Assembly: GCF_029269745.1 (NCBI RefSeq)
Contig: NZ_JARJHT010000001.1
Span: 558,001-622,000, forward strand
Direction of reading: 5' to 3'
Length of the DNA stretch: 64,000 nt
Source of the DNA: Polluticoccus soli
GTDB lineage: Bacteria; Bacteroidota; Bacteroidia; Chitinophagales; Chitinophagaceae
Shown here one piece after another: positions 34,847 through 43,157 of this stretch. Both the position numbers and the translations under genes were made by a program. Numbering within the stretch: position 1 is the stretch's first letter; the number at the start of each line of letters is the position of its first letter. The notes below the pieces were generated by a model, which was not told the origin of the DNA, made no database searches, and saw only the letters and a list, made by a program, of their open reading frames with translations.

Positions 34847-36055
34847 ATGAAACGCTTCCTCTTAACTGGTTTGTTGATTTTGGGGTTAGGGCAGATTGCG
34901 ACCTACGCTCAGCAAAGAGGTACTTACACAGACGATATCTACTACAACAGCTCGGATGCAAAAAAAGAAGCTGAAGCCCGCAAGCGCAGAGCAGCGGAGG
35001 CAGCAGCAGCTCGTGAGGCAGCAAGGACTCAGGAAGAACAGGAAAGGGACAACACTTATTCAAGCTCAGGCGATGAAGCCCGAAACACTGGCGACAATGC
35101 AACTACTTACAGGCGTAGCTACGAAACAGACGCCGATGGCGATGGTTACATCGACGCCAATGACGACTACTACTACACTTCTCGTGTACGCAGGTTTAGC
35201 TACAATTCATGGGGTGGCTATTATAGCCCGTTCTATGACCCATTCTGGTATGGTCCGGGATATTACAGCCCAGGTTACTACGGTTCAGGTGTAACAGTGA
35301 CTATTGGTTATGGTTGGGGACCAAGCTGGGGTTATGGCTACGGCTGTGGTCCTGCCTGGGGTTATCCTTACTATGGGTGGGGTTATCCTTATGGTTATGG
35401 CTACGGTTGGGGCTATCCCTACGGTGGTTATGGCTACGGCTACCCTTACTATGGTTACGGCTACGGAGCGGGATATAATCATGGATTTTACGATGGCTAC
35501 CATTACGGCGGTGGATATGGCGGATACGGTGGCACTCGCCCTGTATACGGACCACGCAGTTCTGTAAGCAGCAACAGTTACGGCCCTCGTGCCGGCCGCG
35601 GAACATTGCCGGCTTCGGGCGGCCTTATCCGCCAGCAAAGAATGTCTGGCCCTGACGGCAGCGCTGTGATCTCTAACGATCCTTCAAATTCAGTAAGATC
35701 AACACGCGAACTTCCTTCGCGCGCTATACAGGAACCGAATGGCACTACTGTAGAGAGAAGCAGGCGTTTTGAACCATCTGAGCCAGCTGCACAGCAGCAA
35801 ATGCAGGAACGCCGCATGCAGCGCAGCCGCATCTTTGGTGGTGGACAAAGCAACCAAATGGAAAACTCAAGGCGTTTTCAGCAGCGCGAACAACCTGCTT
35901 ACGAACAACGTCAGCAGCGCTCATATGAAGCTCCGCGATATCAACAGTCAGCTCCATCAAGAATGCAATCTTCTCCAAGCATGGGTTCACCAAGGGGTGG
36001 CGGCTTCGGAGGCGGCGGTGGTAGTTTTGGTGGCGGTGGCGGCCGTCGTCGTTAA
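34847..36055 (+). CDS. secreted Gly/Tyr-rich repeat protein
   Basis: 402 residues from MKRFLLTGLLILGLGQI (ATG 34847; the frame is open to 34784). Signal peptide ends TYAQQ. Residues about 35-110 are charged, with Ala/Arg/Glu helices (RKRRAAEAAAAREAARTQEEQ) and a Ca-binding-like DADGDGYIDANDD. Residues about 130-250 are a Tyr/Gly/Pro-rich array of short units of the YGYGWGYPYG kind, with Trp at intervals. The end is Gln/Arg-rich and closes with GGGGGSFGGGGGRRR. It is probably structural, disordered and extracytoplasmic. The repeat array suggests expansion by slippage. No function is known. Confidence 0.75.
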   Translation: MKRFLLTGLLILGLGQIATYAQQRGTYTDDIYYNSSDAKKEAEARKRRAAEAAAAREAARTQEEQERDNTYSSSGDEARNTGDNATTYRRSYETDADGDGYIDANDDYYYTSRVRRFSYNSWGGYYSPFYDPFWYGPGYYSPGYYGSGVTVTIGYGWGPSWGYGYGCGPAWGYPYYGWGYPYGYGYGWGYPYGGYGYGYPYYGYGYGAGYNHGFYDGYHYGGGYGGYGGTRPVYGPRSSVSSNSYGPRAGRGTLPASGGLIRQQRMSGPDGSAVISNDPSNSVRSTRELPSRAIQEPNGTTVERSRRFEPSEPAAQQQMQERRMQRSRIFGGGQSNQMENSRRFQQREQPAYEQRQQRSYEAPRYQQSAPSRMQSSPSMGSPRGGGFGGGGGSFGGGGGRRR

Positions 36056-36072
36056 AAACAATACTTCATTTT

Positions 36073-36108
36073 CAATGCGCTATTTGTTAAAATAGCGCAT
36101 TGTTTTTT
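36073..36108 (+). terminator. rho-independent terminator after the Gly/Tyr-rich gene
   Basis: CAATGCGCTATTT (36073-36085) pairs perfectly with AAATAGCGCATTG (36090-36102) around GTTA, followed by six T. Confidence 0.88.
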
Positions 36109-36187
36109 AACAGCGGTATAGTTTTTGTTTTTCTGATATTTGTTAAATACGTTTAAACATTTTCCGCGTCCCATAGTCTAAACAGAA

Positions 36188-37729
36188 ATGGCTTTTATGA
36201 ACAACCGCCTTTTATCTTTCCTACTGGTATTATCAGGCGTTTCAGGTTTTTATACCGTATCGGCACAAGATGAGACCGACGCGCTGAGATACTCTTTTCT
36301 ACAACCTATGGGTACTGCCCGCTCTATGGGCTTAGGTGGTGCAATGGGTTCTGTTGGTGGCGATTTCACGTCGCTCAGTATTAACCCCGCGGGTATCGGT
36401 GTGTATCGCAACTCAGAGTTTATGATAACGCCGTCGCTCAAGATCAACAATATCGATGGTCTGTACCAGGGGCAGACAATGAGCGAAAACAACACACGCT
36501 TTAACTTCAACAACATAGGTGCGGTATTCACCCGTACACCACGTGGGAAACGTTACGACTGCGCAAAATGGAGAGCAGTATCGTTCGGCATAGGCATGAA
36601 CCGCCTGGCCGATTTCAACCGTAATGTTATCTATGGTGGTCGCAACACCCAGAGCTCGTTCAGTGAGATATTTGTGGCAGACGCGGCCAACTTCGATGTG
36701 ATCAACAATACGCAAGACCTCCAGGACCTATCCACATTGTCTGGCATAGGCTGGCAATCTTTCCTGATGGATACTATTGGCGGCAAATTTTTCACGACAG
36801 TTCCTTTTACTACCGGCGTGCTCCAGCAACGCGCTCTTCGCGAGCGTGGTGGCGTTAACGAGATCGCCATCTCTTTCGGCGGCAATTACAAAGAGCAATT
36901 GATGCTTGGTGCAACACTGGGCCTGCCTGCAGTGAACTACAACCGCACCATGGTATTTGATGAGGTAGATGCAACCAACGACCCCAACAATAATTTCTCC
37001 AGCCTTTCATTTGCTGAAGACTTATCATCATCTGCTCTTGGTATCAACCTAAAACTTGGTTTCATTTATAAGCCATCAGATAAATTCAGAATAGGCGGCG
37101 CACTACACACGCCTACATACCTCGGATTCTCTGATGTGCAGAACAGGTCGATAGTAACGAATACAGAAGCCTTCGGCGGAAAGCAGACGCTTGCTGCTAT
37201 CAATGATATTCCCGAACAAATATTTGACTATGGCCTTACTACTCCATGGAGGGGTATCGTGAGCGCTACAGGCTTCCTGGGTAAACACGGTTTCATCACT
37301 GCCGATTATGAGTATGTAGACTACGCTTCTGCACGCTACCATTTCGACGGTGCATTTGTTAATAGCGAATCATTCATCAACCAGTTGATCAGGCAGCGCT
37401 ACAGGGGTGCCAGCAATTTCCGCATAGGTGCCGAAGGCCGTTTTGATCAACTAATGGTGCGTCTTGGATTTGGATACTATGGTAATCCTGAAAAAAATGG
37501 CGGCGATGACCGCATGAGCATTTCTGCAGGTGTTGGTTATAGGTTCGACAATTGGTTTGTTGATCTTGGTTTCATGAACACGCAATACCAGGAACACGAA
37601 CTGCCTTACCAGGCAAAATATCCCGAGAATTATTATCCCGATCTTCCTTCGGGCATAATACCGATACCACAGGCTGCCATCAAAAACAGCCTGAATAATG
37701 TAGCCCTCACACTGGGCTGGAAATTCTAG
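36188..37729 (+). CDS. outer-membrane transport barrel (OmpP1/FadL-like)
   Basis: A 513-residue protein with a signal peptide ending TVSAQ; an ATG at 36197 is an alternative start. The mature N-terminus ALRYSFLQPMGTARSMGLGGAMGSVGGDFTSLSINPAGIGVYRN is the hatch-like block typical of the FadL/TodX-type proteins of Bacteroidota. A long beta-barrel follows, with aromatic girdles (LGINLKLGFIYKPSDKFRIGGALHTPTYLGF, HGFITADYEYVDYASARYHF) and a last strand NVALTLGWKF. Family role: uptake of hydrophobic compounds such as fatty acids. The acyl-CoA synthetase is about 3.4 kb away, so a link is only suggestive. Confidence 0.8.
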   Translation: MAFMNNRLLSFLLVLSGVSGFYTVSAQDETDALRYSFLQPMGTARSMGLGGAMGSVGGDFTSLSINPAGIGVYRNSEFMITPSLKINNIDGLYQGQTMSENNTRFNFNNIGAVFTRTPRGKRYDCAKWRAVSFGIGMNRLADFNRNVIYGGRNTQSSFSEIFVADAANFDVINNTQDLQDLSTLSGIGWQSFLMDTIGGKFFTTVPFTTGVLQQRALRERGGVNEIAISFGGNYKEQLMLGATLGLPAVNYNRTMVFDEVDATNDPNNNFSSLSFAEDLSSSALGINLKLGFIYKPSDKFRIGGALHTPTYLGFSDVQNRSIVTNTEAFGGKQTLAAINDIPEQIFDYGLTTPWRGIVSATGFLGKHGFITADYEYVDYASARYHFDGAFVNSESFINQLIRQRYRGASNFRIGAEGRFDQLMVRLGFGYYGNPEKNGGDDRMSISAGVGYRFDNWFVDLGFMNTQYQEHELPYQAKYPENYYPDLPSGIIPIPQAAIKNSLNNVALTLGWKF

Positions 37730-37754
37730 GACATGACTTTGTAATTATATACTG

Positions 37755-37780
37755 CGGCTCCTGTACAGGAGCCGTTTTTA
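37755..37780. terminator. bidirectional terminator, 20-base palindrome
   Basis: CGGCTCCTGTACAGGAGCCG (37755-37774) is a perfect palindrome followed by T5A, between the convergent FadL-like gene and the App1-like gene. Confidence 0.85.
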
Positions 37781-38953
37781 TTTTGCATCACCTGTAACAG
37801 TGGCTTCTTCTTTGCCGGGAAGCTGGCCTTTGTCTTCTGCTTTATCCTGTTCAATAGCAGGTATCGCTTCGCGATAGATGAGCCCTGTTTTTGCCGCATG
37901 GTCTGCAGCTTCGGTGGTATTATCAACGATCACCATTTCCAGCTTTTGCTGCGATAATTCTTTGGAGATATCAAGAGCAATTTTCTCCCGTTCTGCAAGC
38001 TGCACGTCGCGTATGTAGATGGCTAGTATTCTTCCGGGAAATTGCAGCGCTACCTCCCGGTATATCTTCGGGTCTTCCTGTCCACTGTCACCCACCAGCA
38101 CGAAATTCAGATCAGGATACGTGAGCAGGATCCTTTCTATCTCGCCAAACTTATGCCCCATATGCCCGCCGCCGCTTTTCAGTATCGAGTTATTGGCCAT
38201 CCCGAAATCGCGTAGCAATAACGGTCCGGCTGGTATCTCGTTCAGGTCAAGAAAATCGCGCAGCAGGTCGTACATATTCCATGGACTGCTACTGACGTAG
38301 AAGAACGGATTATTACGCTTGCCATTCCTGCCCAGCTGCAGCGATTTATAAAACTCAGACACCCCCGCAAATGGCAACCTTGTCTTCGCATTGTTCAGAA
38401 ACACGGTCCTCGCCATGGCCAGCATATCGGTTGCCGATGTGCGCACGATTGTATCGTCAATATCGCTGATGATACCATACTCTGCGTCCAGCGGCGGTAT
38501 CATCACCTCTGCCTTTGCACTGAAGCCGGCAGTGTATGGTTTCGGGATATCGGTCAGGTGTAGGTCTACCCCATGCCAAAGATTCTCGCGTATCACCGGC
38601 TTTTCCGGAACCAGGTCGAAATGAAAATAGCCTTCGTTATCAGTTACCGCGTGCTGTTCTTCTTCGCCGAATACGGCTTTAATAGTTGCGCCGACTACTT
38701 CATCACTCTCAAAGCGTTTATACATGTTCAGCAGGTTGTTCAGGATGGTGTCCTTGTCCCCTGCCCCGGCAATCTTCTCATCTTCCAGCACCCTGCCCTT
38801 CAGGTACAGCCTGTTCAGTGTGCCATAGGTACGGTACGGCAGTATCTGGATCGGATCGACGTACCCCATCCGGAACTTCAGCCTATCGGCCAGGCGGTTG
38901 AAGTCAGATTCTATTTCCGTGACATATTTTCCAAACAGTTCTTTCCAATCCAT
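37778..38953 (-). CDS. App1-like phosphatidate phosphatase (DUF2183)
   Basis: A 391-residue soluble protein with a HAD-like active site: YGIISDIDDTIVRTSATDM (the DxDxT motif) at about 185, a second Lys/Ser region FYVSSSPWNMYDLLRDFLD and the acidic VLVGDSGQEDPKIYREVA. These are the marks of the App1/DUF2183 family, whose yeast member dephosphorylates phosphatidic acid. The N-terminal 170 residues, with a predicted beta domain (GATIKAVFGEEEQHAVTDNEGYFHFDLVP), precede it. The C-terminal tail is charged and low-complexity. It is transcribed toward the FadL-like gene; divergent from htpG. Confidence 0.8.
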   Translation of the reverse strand: MDWKELFGKYVTEIESDFNRLADRLKFRMGYVDPIQILPYRTYGTLNRLYLKGRVLEDEKIAGAGDKDTILNNLLNMYKRFESDEVVGATIKAVFGEEEQHAVTDNEGYFHFDLVPEKPVIRENLWHGVDLHLTDIPKPYTAGFSAKAEVMIPPLDAEYGIISDIDDTIVRTSATDMLAMARTVFLNNAKTRLPFAGVSEFYKSLQLGRNGKRNNPFFYVSSSPWNMYDLLRDFLDLNEIPAGPLLLRDFGMANNSILKSGGGHMGHKFGEIERILLTYPDLNFVLVGDSGQEDPKIYREVALQFPGRILAIYIRDVQLAEREKIALDISKELSQQKLEMVIVDNTTEAADHAAKTGLIYREAIPAIEQDKAEDKGQLPGKEEATVTGDAK

Positions 38954-39061
38954 GACAAATGATTCTAAACTGAAGGTAAAAACTCCGCGCCATTCGCCTC
39001 AAAGCCGCTAAAATGCTGACATTTTGACAAGTTAGAACCATTTGGAATGGCGCTTGTTATC

Positions 39062-39069
39062 TAACTTTG
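39062..39069 (+). promoter_or_regulatory. TAnnTTTG promoter box for htpG
   Basis: TAACTTTG ends 29 bases before the htpG ATG at 39099. A TTTG at 39041-39044 with a 17-base spacer is a possible -33 element, so this is one of the better promoter candidates in the window. No CIRCE-type heat-shock repeat is visible. Confidence 0.65.
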
Positions 39070-39098
39070 ACAACCATAAATATAAAAAACATTAGACC

Positions 39099-40994
39099 AT
39101 GCAGGAGAAAGGCACTATTTCCATCCATACCGAGAATATCTTCCCCATCATTAAGAAGTTTCTGTATTCTGATAACGAGATCTTCCTGCGAGAGCTTACA
39201 TCGAATGCAGTAGATGCTACACAAAAGATCAAACGCCTGTCTTCGCTGGGCCAGTTCAATGGCGAACTCGGCGAATTGCGTGTTGAGGTGAGCTTCGATA
39301 AAGACGCTAAGACTATCACCATCTCCGACAACGGCCTGGGTATGACCGACGAGGAGATCAAGAAATACATCAACCAGATCGCCTTCTCTGGCGCTACCGA
39401 ATTCATGGAGCGCTTTAAAGATGCAAAAGACGCTAACGAGATCATCGGTAAGTTCGGTCTCGGTTTCTACTCTGCCTTCATGGTAGCTGATAAAGTAGAG
39501 ATCAACACGCTTTCTTACCAGGATGGCGCAGCACCTGCACGCTGGATATGCGACGGCAGCACCGAGTTTGAAATAACAGACGGCGACCGCACACAACGCG
39601 GTACCGATGTGATACTCTACATCAACAGCGACTCAGAAGAATTCCTCGATGAATTCAAGCTGCAGGGGATACTGGATAAATACTGCAAGTTCCTGCCAGT
39701 GCCTATCAAGTTTGGTATGCGTACCGACCGCGAACCAGATGGCGAGGACGAGACAGGCAAGATGAAGTATAAAGAGGTGGAGATCGATAACATCGTCAAC
39801 ACTACAAAACCTATCTGGACCAAAGCGCCTTCTGAACTCACAGACGAAGACTATCTCGATTTTTACGACGAGCTGTACCCAATGTCAGAACCACCGCTGT
39901 TCTGGATACACCTGAACGTTGATTATCCTTTCAACCTGACGGGTGTACTCTACTTCCCTAAAGTGAAGAACGAATTCGAACTGCAACGAAATAAGATCAA
40001 ATTGTTCTCTCGCCAGGTATTCATTACCGACGAAGTAAAAGACATCGTTCCTGAATTCCTGATGCTGTTGCATGGTGTTATCGATTCTCCGGATATCCCG
40101 CTGAACGTATCGCGCAGCTTCCTGCAGGCCGATAGCAATGTGAAGAAGATCAATGCGCACATCACCAAGAAAGTAGCCGACAAGCTGAGCGAGCTATACA
40201 AGAAGGACCGCAAGGCTTACGAAGAGAAATGGAAAGACATTGGCTTGTTCGTGAAATACGGTATGCTGAGCGATGAGAAGTTTTACGACAAGGCGAAAGA
40301 CTTCGCGCTGCTCACCAATACAGCCAACGAATACTTTACGCTGGAAGAATACAAGACAAAAGCCGAAGTGCTGCAAAAAGATAAAGACGGCACCACGGTG
40401 TACCTCTATAGCAACAACCCCGGCAAACAGGATGCCTTTATCCAGTCTGCAAGGAATAAAAGCTATGACGTGCTGCTGATGGATTCACCTATCGACAACC
40501 ACTTCATCGGCCAGCTGGAACATAAACTGGAAAAGACGGCGCTGAAACGGGTAGATGCAGACGTTATCGACAAGCTGATAGACAAAGGTGACACCATTGC
40601 GCACGTACTGAGCGAAGACGAAAGCAGCAAAGTAAAAGCGGTGTTTGAGAAAGCCATCAACAAGCCTGCTATGAGCGTAGAAATAGAAAGCCAGAGCGCC
40701 GACGAACTGCCGGTAAGCATCACAATGAACGAGTTCATGCGCCGAATGAAAGATATGGCTGCCATGGGCGGCGGCGGACCGATGAATTTCTACGGCGCAC
40801 TTCCTGACAACTACAAAGTAGCCATCAACGCCAACCACAAGCTGGTGACGCGCATACTGAAAGCAGAAACCGAAGAGAAGCAGACGCAACTAGCTAAACA
40901 AGCTTACGATCTTGCCTTGCTCTCACAAGGCATGCTCACCGGCAGCGACCTGACCGAGTTCCTGAAGCGTAGCGTGGATATGATAGAACAATAA
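39099..40994 (+). CDS. htpG: molecular chaperone HtpG (Hsp90)
   Basis: A 631-residue ATP-dependent cytosolic chaperone. N-terminal GHKL ATPase: FLRELTSNAVDATQK (with the Asn and Asp region), ISDNGLGMTDEEI, FGLGFYSAFMVADKV and GTDVILYIN. The middle domain includes LFSRQVFITDEVKDIVPEFLMLLHGVIDSPDIPLNVSRSFLQ, where the catalytic-loop Arg is conserved, and the C-terminal dimerisation domain has the SITMNEFMRRMKDMAAMGGG helix. Length is close to the family norm. A terminator follows. Monocistronic. Confidence 0.97.
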   Translation: MQEKGTISIHTENIFPIIKKFLYSDNEIFLRELTSNAVDATQKIKRLSSLGQFNGELGELRVEVSFDKDAKTITISDNGLGMTDEEIKKYINQIAFSGATEFMERFKDAKDANEIIGKFGLGFYSAFMVADKVEINTLSYQDGAAPARWICDGSTEFEITDGDRTQRGTDVILYINSDSEEFLDEFKLQGILDKYCKFLPVPIKFGMRTDREPDGEDETGKMKYKEVEIDNIVNTTKPIWTKAPSELTDEDYLDFYDELYPMSEPPLFWIHLNVDYPFNLTGVLYFPKVKNEFELQRNKIKLFSRQVFITDEVKDIVPEFLMLLHGVIDSPDIPLNVSRSFLQADSNVKKINAHITKKVADKLSELYKKDRKAYEEKWKDIGLFVKYGMLSDEKFYDKAKDFALLTNTANEYFTLEEYKTKAEVLQKDKDGTTVYLYSNNPGKQDAFIQSARNKSYDVLLMDSPIDNHFIGQLEHKLEKTALKRVDADVIDKLIDKGDTIAHVLSEDESSKVKAVFEKAINKPAMSVEIESQSADELPVSITMNEFMRRMKDMAAMGGGGPMNFYGALPDNYKVAINANHKLVTRILKAETEEKQTQLAKQAYDLALLSQGMLTGSDLTEFLKRSVDMIEQ

Positions 40995-41013
40995 GCGAAC
41001 AATAATAAACAAG

Positions 41014-41040
41014 AAAGCCTCCCATTCGGGAGGCTTTTTC
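41014..41040 (+). terminator. rho-independent terminator after htpG
   Basis: AAAGCCTCCC (41014-41023) pairs with GGGAGGCTTT (41028-41037) around ATTC, then a T run. It lies between htpG and the convergent exported protein. Confidence 0.88.
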
Positions 41041-41059
41041 TATTAGTCGTGAATTAAGA

Positions 41060-41593
41060 TTAGCTATTGTACAAACAGGTAAACATTTCCTGCAGCTTTC
41101 CTGTTTGTTTGCCTTTCACTTTGGGGCTTTTGAGCTCCTGTCCCGGCACATCTATCTTCAGATCTGTGATCGGCGATTTGGCCAGCTTCTGCAAAGTCTC
41201 TTTAGGCAAATCGAAGTTTAGATAATAAACCGAATAAACATAGACAGTTCCTGCGCCGCCACTGGCTGCCTGTGTAACAGGACTGCTTGTTTCGCTTGTC
41301 GGTATAGTCACAACTGAACCATCCTCTAGCTTAAGTAATAGCGGAGTGCCTTTTTCTATTTTCTGGTTAGCCTCACCGTTCATGGCTATTCCCCATTTCA
41401 TAGAGGACTTGCCTTCACTCTGGCTCAGGTCCACACTCCATTTGAGCCCGCTGCCGCTCAATACCACGCGACCGGTTTTTTCAGTTTTGTTGGTAAATGC
41501 GTCTTTCTTTGATTTCATGCCGGGACAATCTTGCGCATAGGTGCTTATGCCCAACATCAATGAAACGCCAAATAAAAACAGGGATTTCTTCAT
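41060..41593 (-). CDS. small exported protein, unknown
   Basis: 177 residues from MKKSLFLFGVSLMLGIS (ATG 41593; the frame opens at 41641). Signal peptide ends STYAQ. The mature part has beta patterns: GRVVLSGSGLKWSVDLSQSEGKSSMKWGIAMNGEAN and GTPLLLKLEDGSVVTIP, VYVYSVYYLNFDLPKETLQKLAKSPITDLKIDVPG, then Lys-rich SPKVKGKQTGKLQEM and a C-terminal FTCLYNS. No family is recognised. It lies just downstream of the hairpin at 41658-41679 and could belong to the small-gene module or stand alone. Confidence 0.6.
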   Translation of the reverse strand: MKKSLFLFGVSLMLGISTYAQDCPGMKSKKDAFTNKTEKTGRVVLSGSGLKWSVDLSQSEGKSSMKWGIAMNGEANQKIEKGTPLLLKLEDGSVVTIPTSETSSPVTQAASGGAGTVYVYSVYYLNFDLPKETLQKLAKSPITDLKIDVPGQELKSPKVKGKQTGKLQEMFTCLYNS

Positions 41594-41657
41594 ATTTGAT
41601 AGATTTGAGCAACAAAATAGATGAAAAACATTTCTTTTCATAACTGGTAGTGTCCTG

Positions 41658-41679
41658 TGTCAGGTGGAAACACCTGACA
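41658..41679. repeat. hairpin element E1 of the small-gene module
   Basis: TGTCAGGTG and CACCTGACA form 9-base arms around GAAA. The arms repeat the core of the E3 hairpin and of the single copy E4. It follows the 159-residue gene on the - strand, 17 bases after the stop. Confidence 0.6.
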
Positions 41680-41695
41680 GCACTATTACAGAGTT

Positions 41696-42175
41696 TTAGT
41701 TAGGTACGTTTATTATAGCATCTAAGAAAGTATCCCTCACACCGAGAATGAAATCAGGACTATCAACGCTTACAACGTAATAATACGACGTCTCCTTACT
41801 GTTGGGGTTTGGCCATAGATAATTCTTACTATCGTTCAAATATTTCAACTCCTCTTCTTGTACTGTTCTAATCACTGTACCACCTTTACTTCTGTTATTA
41901 ATATAATTGATAACTGAATCAACATTCCTTGCCGGAACTCCCATTTTAGTATAATAACTATTTCGGTCAATTGAATCAGCACCTAATGCGGGTTTAATAA
42001 ACGCCACTTCTATTTCTGAGGCGTTCAAAACTCCGATTGGTTTTCTATCATCGCATTTCCTAAAACATGTAACGATCATGACAAGAGTTCCGCCAACTAT
42101 TCCGATAAGCCCCTTGCCAAGCATTGATAGTTGAGATTGGTCGCCAAGATTATCCCAAAATGTTCTCTTCTCCAT
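41696..42175 (-). CDS. small membrane-anchored hypothetical protein
   Basis: A 159-residue protein with one membrane segment (about 21-36, GLIGIVGGTLVMIVTCF), then Lys/Cys-rich RKCDDRKPIG and a predicted soluble domain with Tyr/Asn-rich stretches (NSYYTKMGVPARNVDSVINYINNRS, ETSYYYVVSVDSPDFILG). No family is recognised. The coding sequence is visibly AT-rich compared with its surroundings. It is followed by hairpin E1 and preceded by hairpins E2a and E2b. The size and layout recall effector or immunity genes of Bacteroidota, but this is speculation. Confidence 0.6.
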   Translation of the reverse strand: MEKRTFWDNLGDQSQLSMLGKGLIGIVGGTLVMIVTCFRKCDDRKPIGVLNASEIEVAFIKPALGADSIDRNSYYTKMGVPARNVDSVINYINNRSKGGTVIRTVQEEELKYLNDSKNYLWPNPNSKETSYYYVVSVDSPDFILGVRDTFLDAIINVPN

Positions 42176-42197
42176 TAAAATATTTATTTCTTTCGTC

Positions 42198-42229
42198 GCC
42201 TGCGAGTCTCTTGCAAAGGACTCGCAGGC
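42198..42229. repeat. hairpin element E2a of the small-gene module
   Basis: GCCTGCGAGTC (42198-42208) and GACTCGCAGGC (42219-42229) form 11-base arms around a 10-base loop. It lies between the 159-residue and RDD genes, next to a second hairpin E2b. Confidence 0.65.
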
Positions 42230-42242
42230 ATCAAGGTGAAGG

Positions 42243-42271
42243 CGCCGAGTCCCTATTCAGAAGACTCGGCG
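42243..42271. repeat. hairpin element E2b of the small-gene module
   Basis: CGCCGAGTC (42243-42251) and GACTCGGCG (42263-42271) form 9-base arms. The right arm, extended as AAGACTCGGCGAG, recurs once more at 42797-42809 after the RDD gene start side, which ties the spacers of this module together. Confidence 0.6.
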
Positions 42272-42280
42272 AGAACTAAA

Positions 42281-42751
42281 CTAAACTTTTACCACAACTG
42301 ACCCTGCGAGAAAATCATGAATTGCCCTACGCTTATCATTCAGGAACATTGTGATAAGCTCTAAACACATCCAAATAAATGAAATCATGAATTCAGTCAT
42401 CTCATACCCTTCAATCGATTGCTTGTTAAAGACAAAAACGAGAATGTACACAAACAAAGCTACTTCACTTACTATCCAAGGCAGTTCGCGATAAAATGCC
42501 CTCAAAAATCCAATAGTTGCATCTTCAGAGACGTCCAGAACCTTTATCCCCATTATCTTCTTTCCCAGTGTTTGACCATACTTTCCATGGCAGAAAATGA
42601 AGTAGGTCGCGACAACGGCAGTATAAATAATTGTTGAGAAGATAAACTGTGAAAAAATAGATTCAACCTCAATAAATGAATATGGAATAAACAAAACGCT
42701 GTCAATTATGCTTGCTCCTAACCGTCTCCAAAAAGTTCTATACTTGTTCAT
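42281..42751 (-). CDS. RDD family membrane protein
   Basis: 156 residues from MNKYRTFWRRLGASIID (ATG 42751); an ATG at 42787 would place the start inside a hairpin and is unlikely. The N-terminal Arg-Asp pattern (RRLGASIIDSVLF) and HGKYGQTLGKKIMGIKVLD, RRAIHDFLAGSVVV are the diagnostic RDD phrases. Four membrane helices are predicted. RDD proteins are thought to move small solutes or ions; the substrate is unknown. It sits in the low-GC small-gene module with hairpins on both sides. Confidence 0.8.
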   Translation of the reverse strand: MNKYRTFWRRLGASIIDSVLFIPYSFIEVESIFSQFIFSTIIYTAVVATYFIFCHGKYGQTLGKKIMGIKVLDVSEDATIGFLRAFYRELPWIVSEVALFVYILVFVFNKQSIEGYEMTEFMISFIWMCLELITMFLNDKRRAIHDFLAGSVVVKV

Positions 42752-42768
42752 TTCCAAATTATGATAAG

Positions 42769-42796
42769 TGTTGTCAGGTGGTCCCACCTGACAACA
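42769..42796. repeat. hairpin element E3 of the small-gene module
   Basis: TGTTGTCAGGTGG (42769-42781) and CCACCTGACAACA (42784-42796) are 13-base inverted arms separated by TC. The sequence continues into AAGACTCGGCGAG (42797-42809), a copy of the E2b arm. Confidence 0.7.
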
Positions 42797-42811
42797 AAGA
42801 CTCGGCGAGTG

Positions 42812-43096
42812 CTACAAAAAAAGCATCTTAAACGTTTCAAGTTGTATTTCCGTAAATTCTATGGCATCGTTTGACTCCGGCTTCAAAAAACACCCCCATG
42901 TATTATTTACCAACGAAAAAGGGTGATCTGCAATCTCAATTTTCCAAATAGTTGTGCCGGGCCCCTCAAGTTTGTCAAAGACGTTTATTGAATACGTATC
43001 AGCCAGAATGTTGCATATCGTTGCCAAATCCGCCTCATTATTGAAATTGTCAAGATCATAAACTACGGCACCGTTTAAATCTCTTTGCTTAATCAC
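42812..43096 (-). CDS. small acidic hypothetical protein in the module
   Basis: A 94-residue soluble acidic protein: MIKQRDLNGAVVYDLDN, LATICNILADTYSINVFDKLEGPG, a Trp/Cys-bearing middle (NNTWGCFLKPESN) and a C-terminal amphipathic end (FTEIQLETFKMLF). No family is recognised. Size, acidity and position are compatible with an immunity-type protein, but there is no toxin alongside, so this is only a guess. Upstream lies the single repeat copy E4, then pepD. Confidence 0.55.
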   Translation of the reverse strand: MIKQRDLNGAVVYDLDNFNNEADLATICNILADTYSINVFDKLEGPGTTIWKIEIADHPFSLVNNTWGCFLKPESNDAIEFTEIQLETFKMLFL

Positions 43097-43138
43097 CTTT
43101 TATCTATTAAAAGCTAACACCTATTTAGTACAACATTT

Positions 43139-43151
43139 CCACCTGACAACA
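43139..43151. repeat. single copy of the E3 arm (E4)
   Basis: CCACCTGACAACA at 43139-43151 is an exact copy of the right arm of E3 (42784-42796), without its partner arm. It lies 6 bases after the pepD stop codon, counting along the - strand. Confidence 0.6.
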
Positions 43152-43157
43152 AAAAAG

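Noticed and set aside
42752-42787. Longer start of the RDD gene at 42787
   Set aside because: The start would fall inside the E3 hairpin; the ATG at 42751 begins directly with the RDD phrase.
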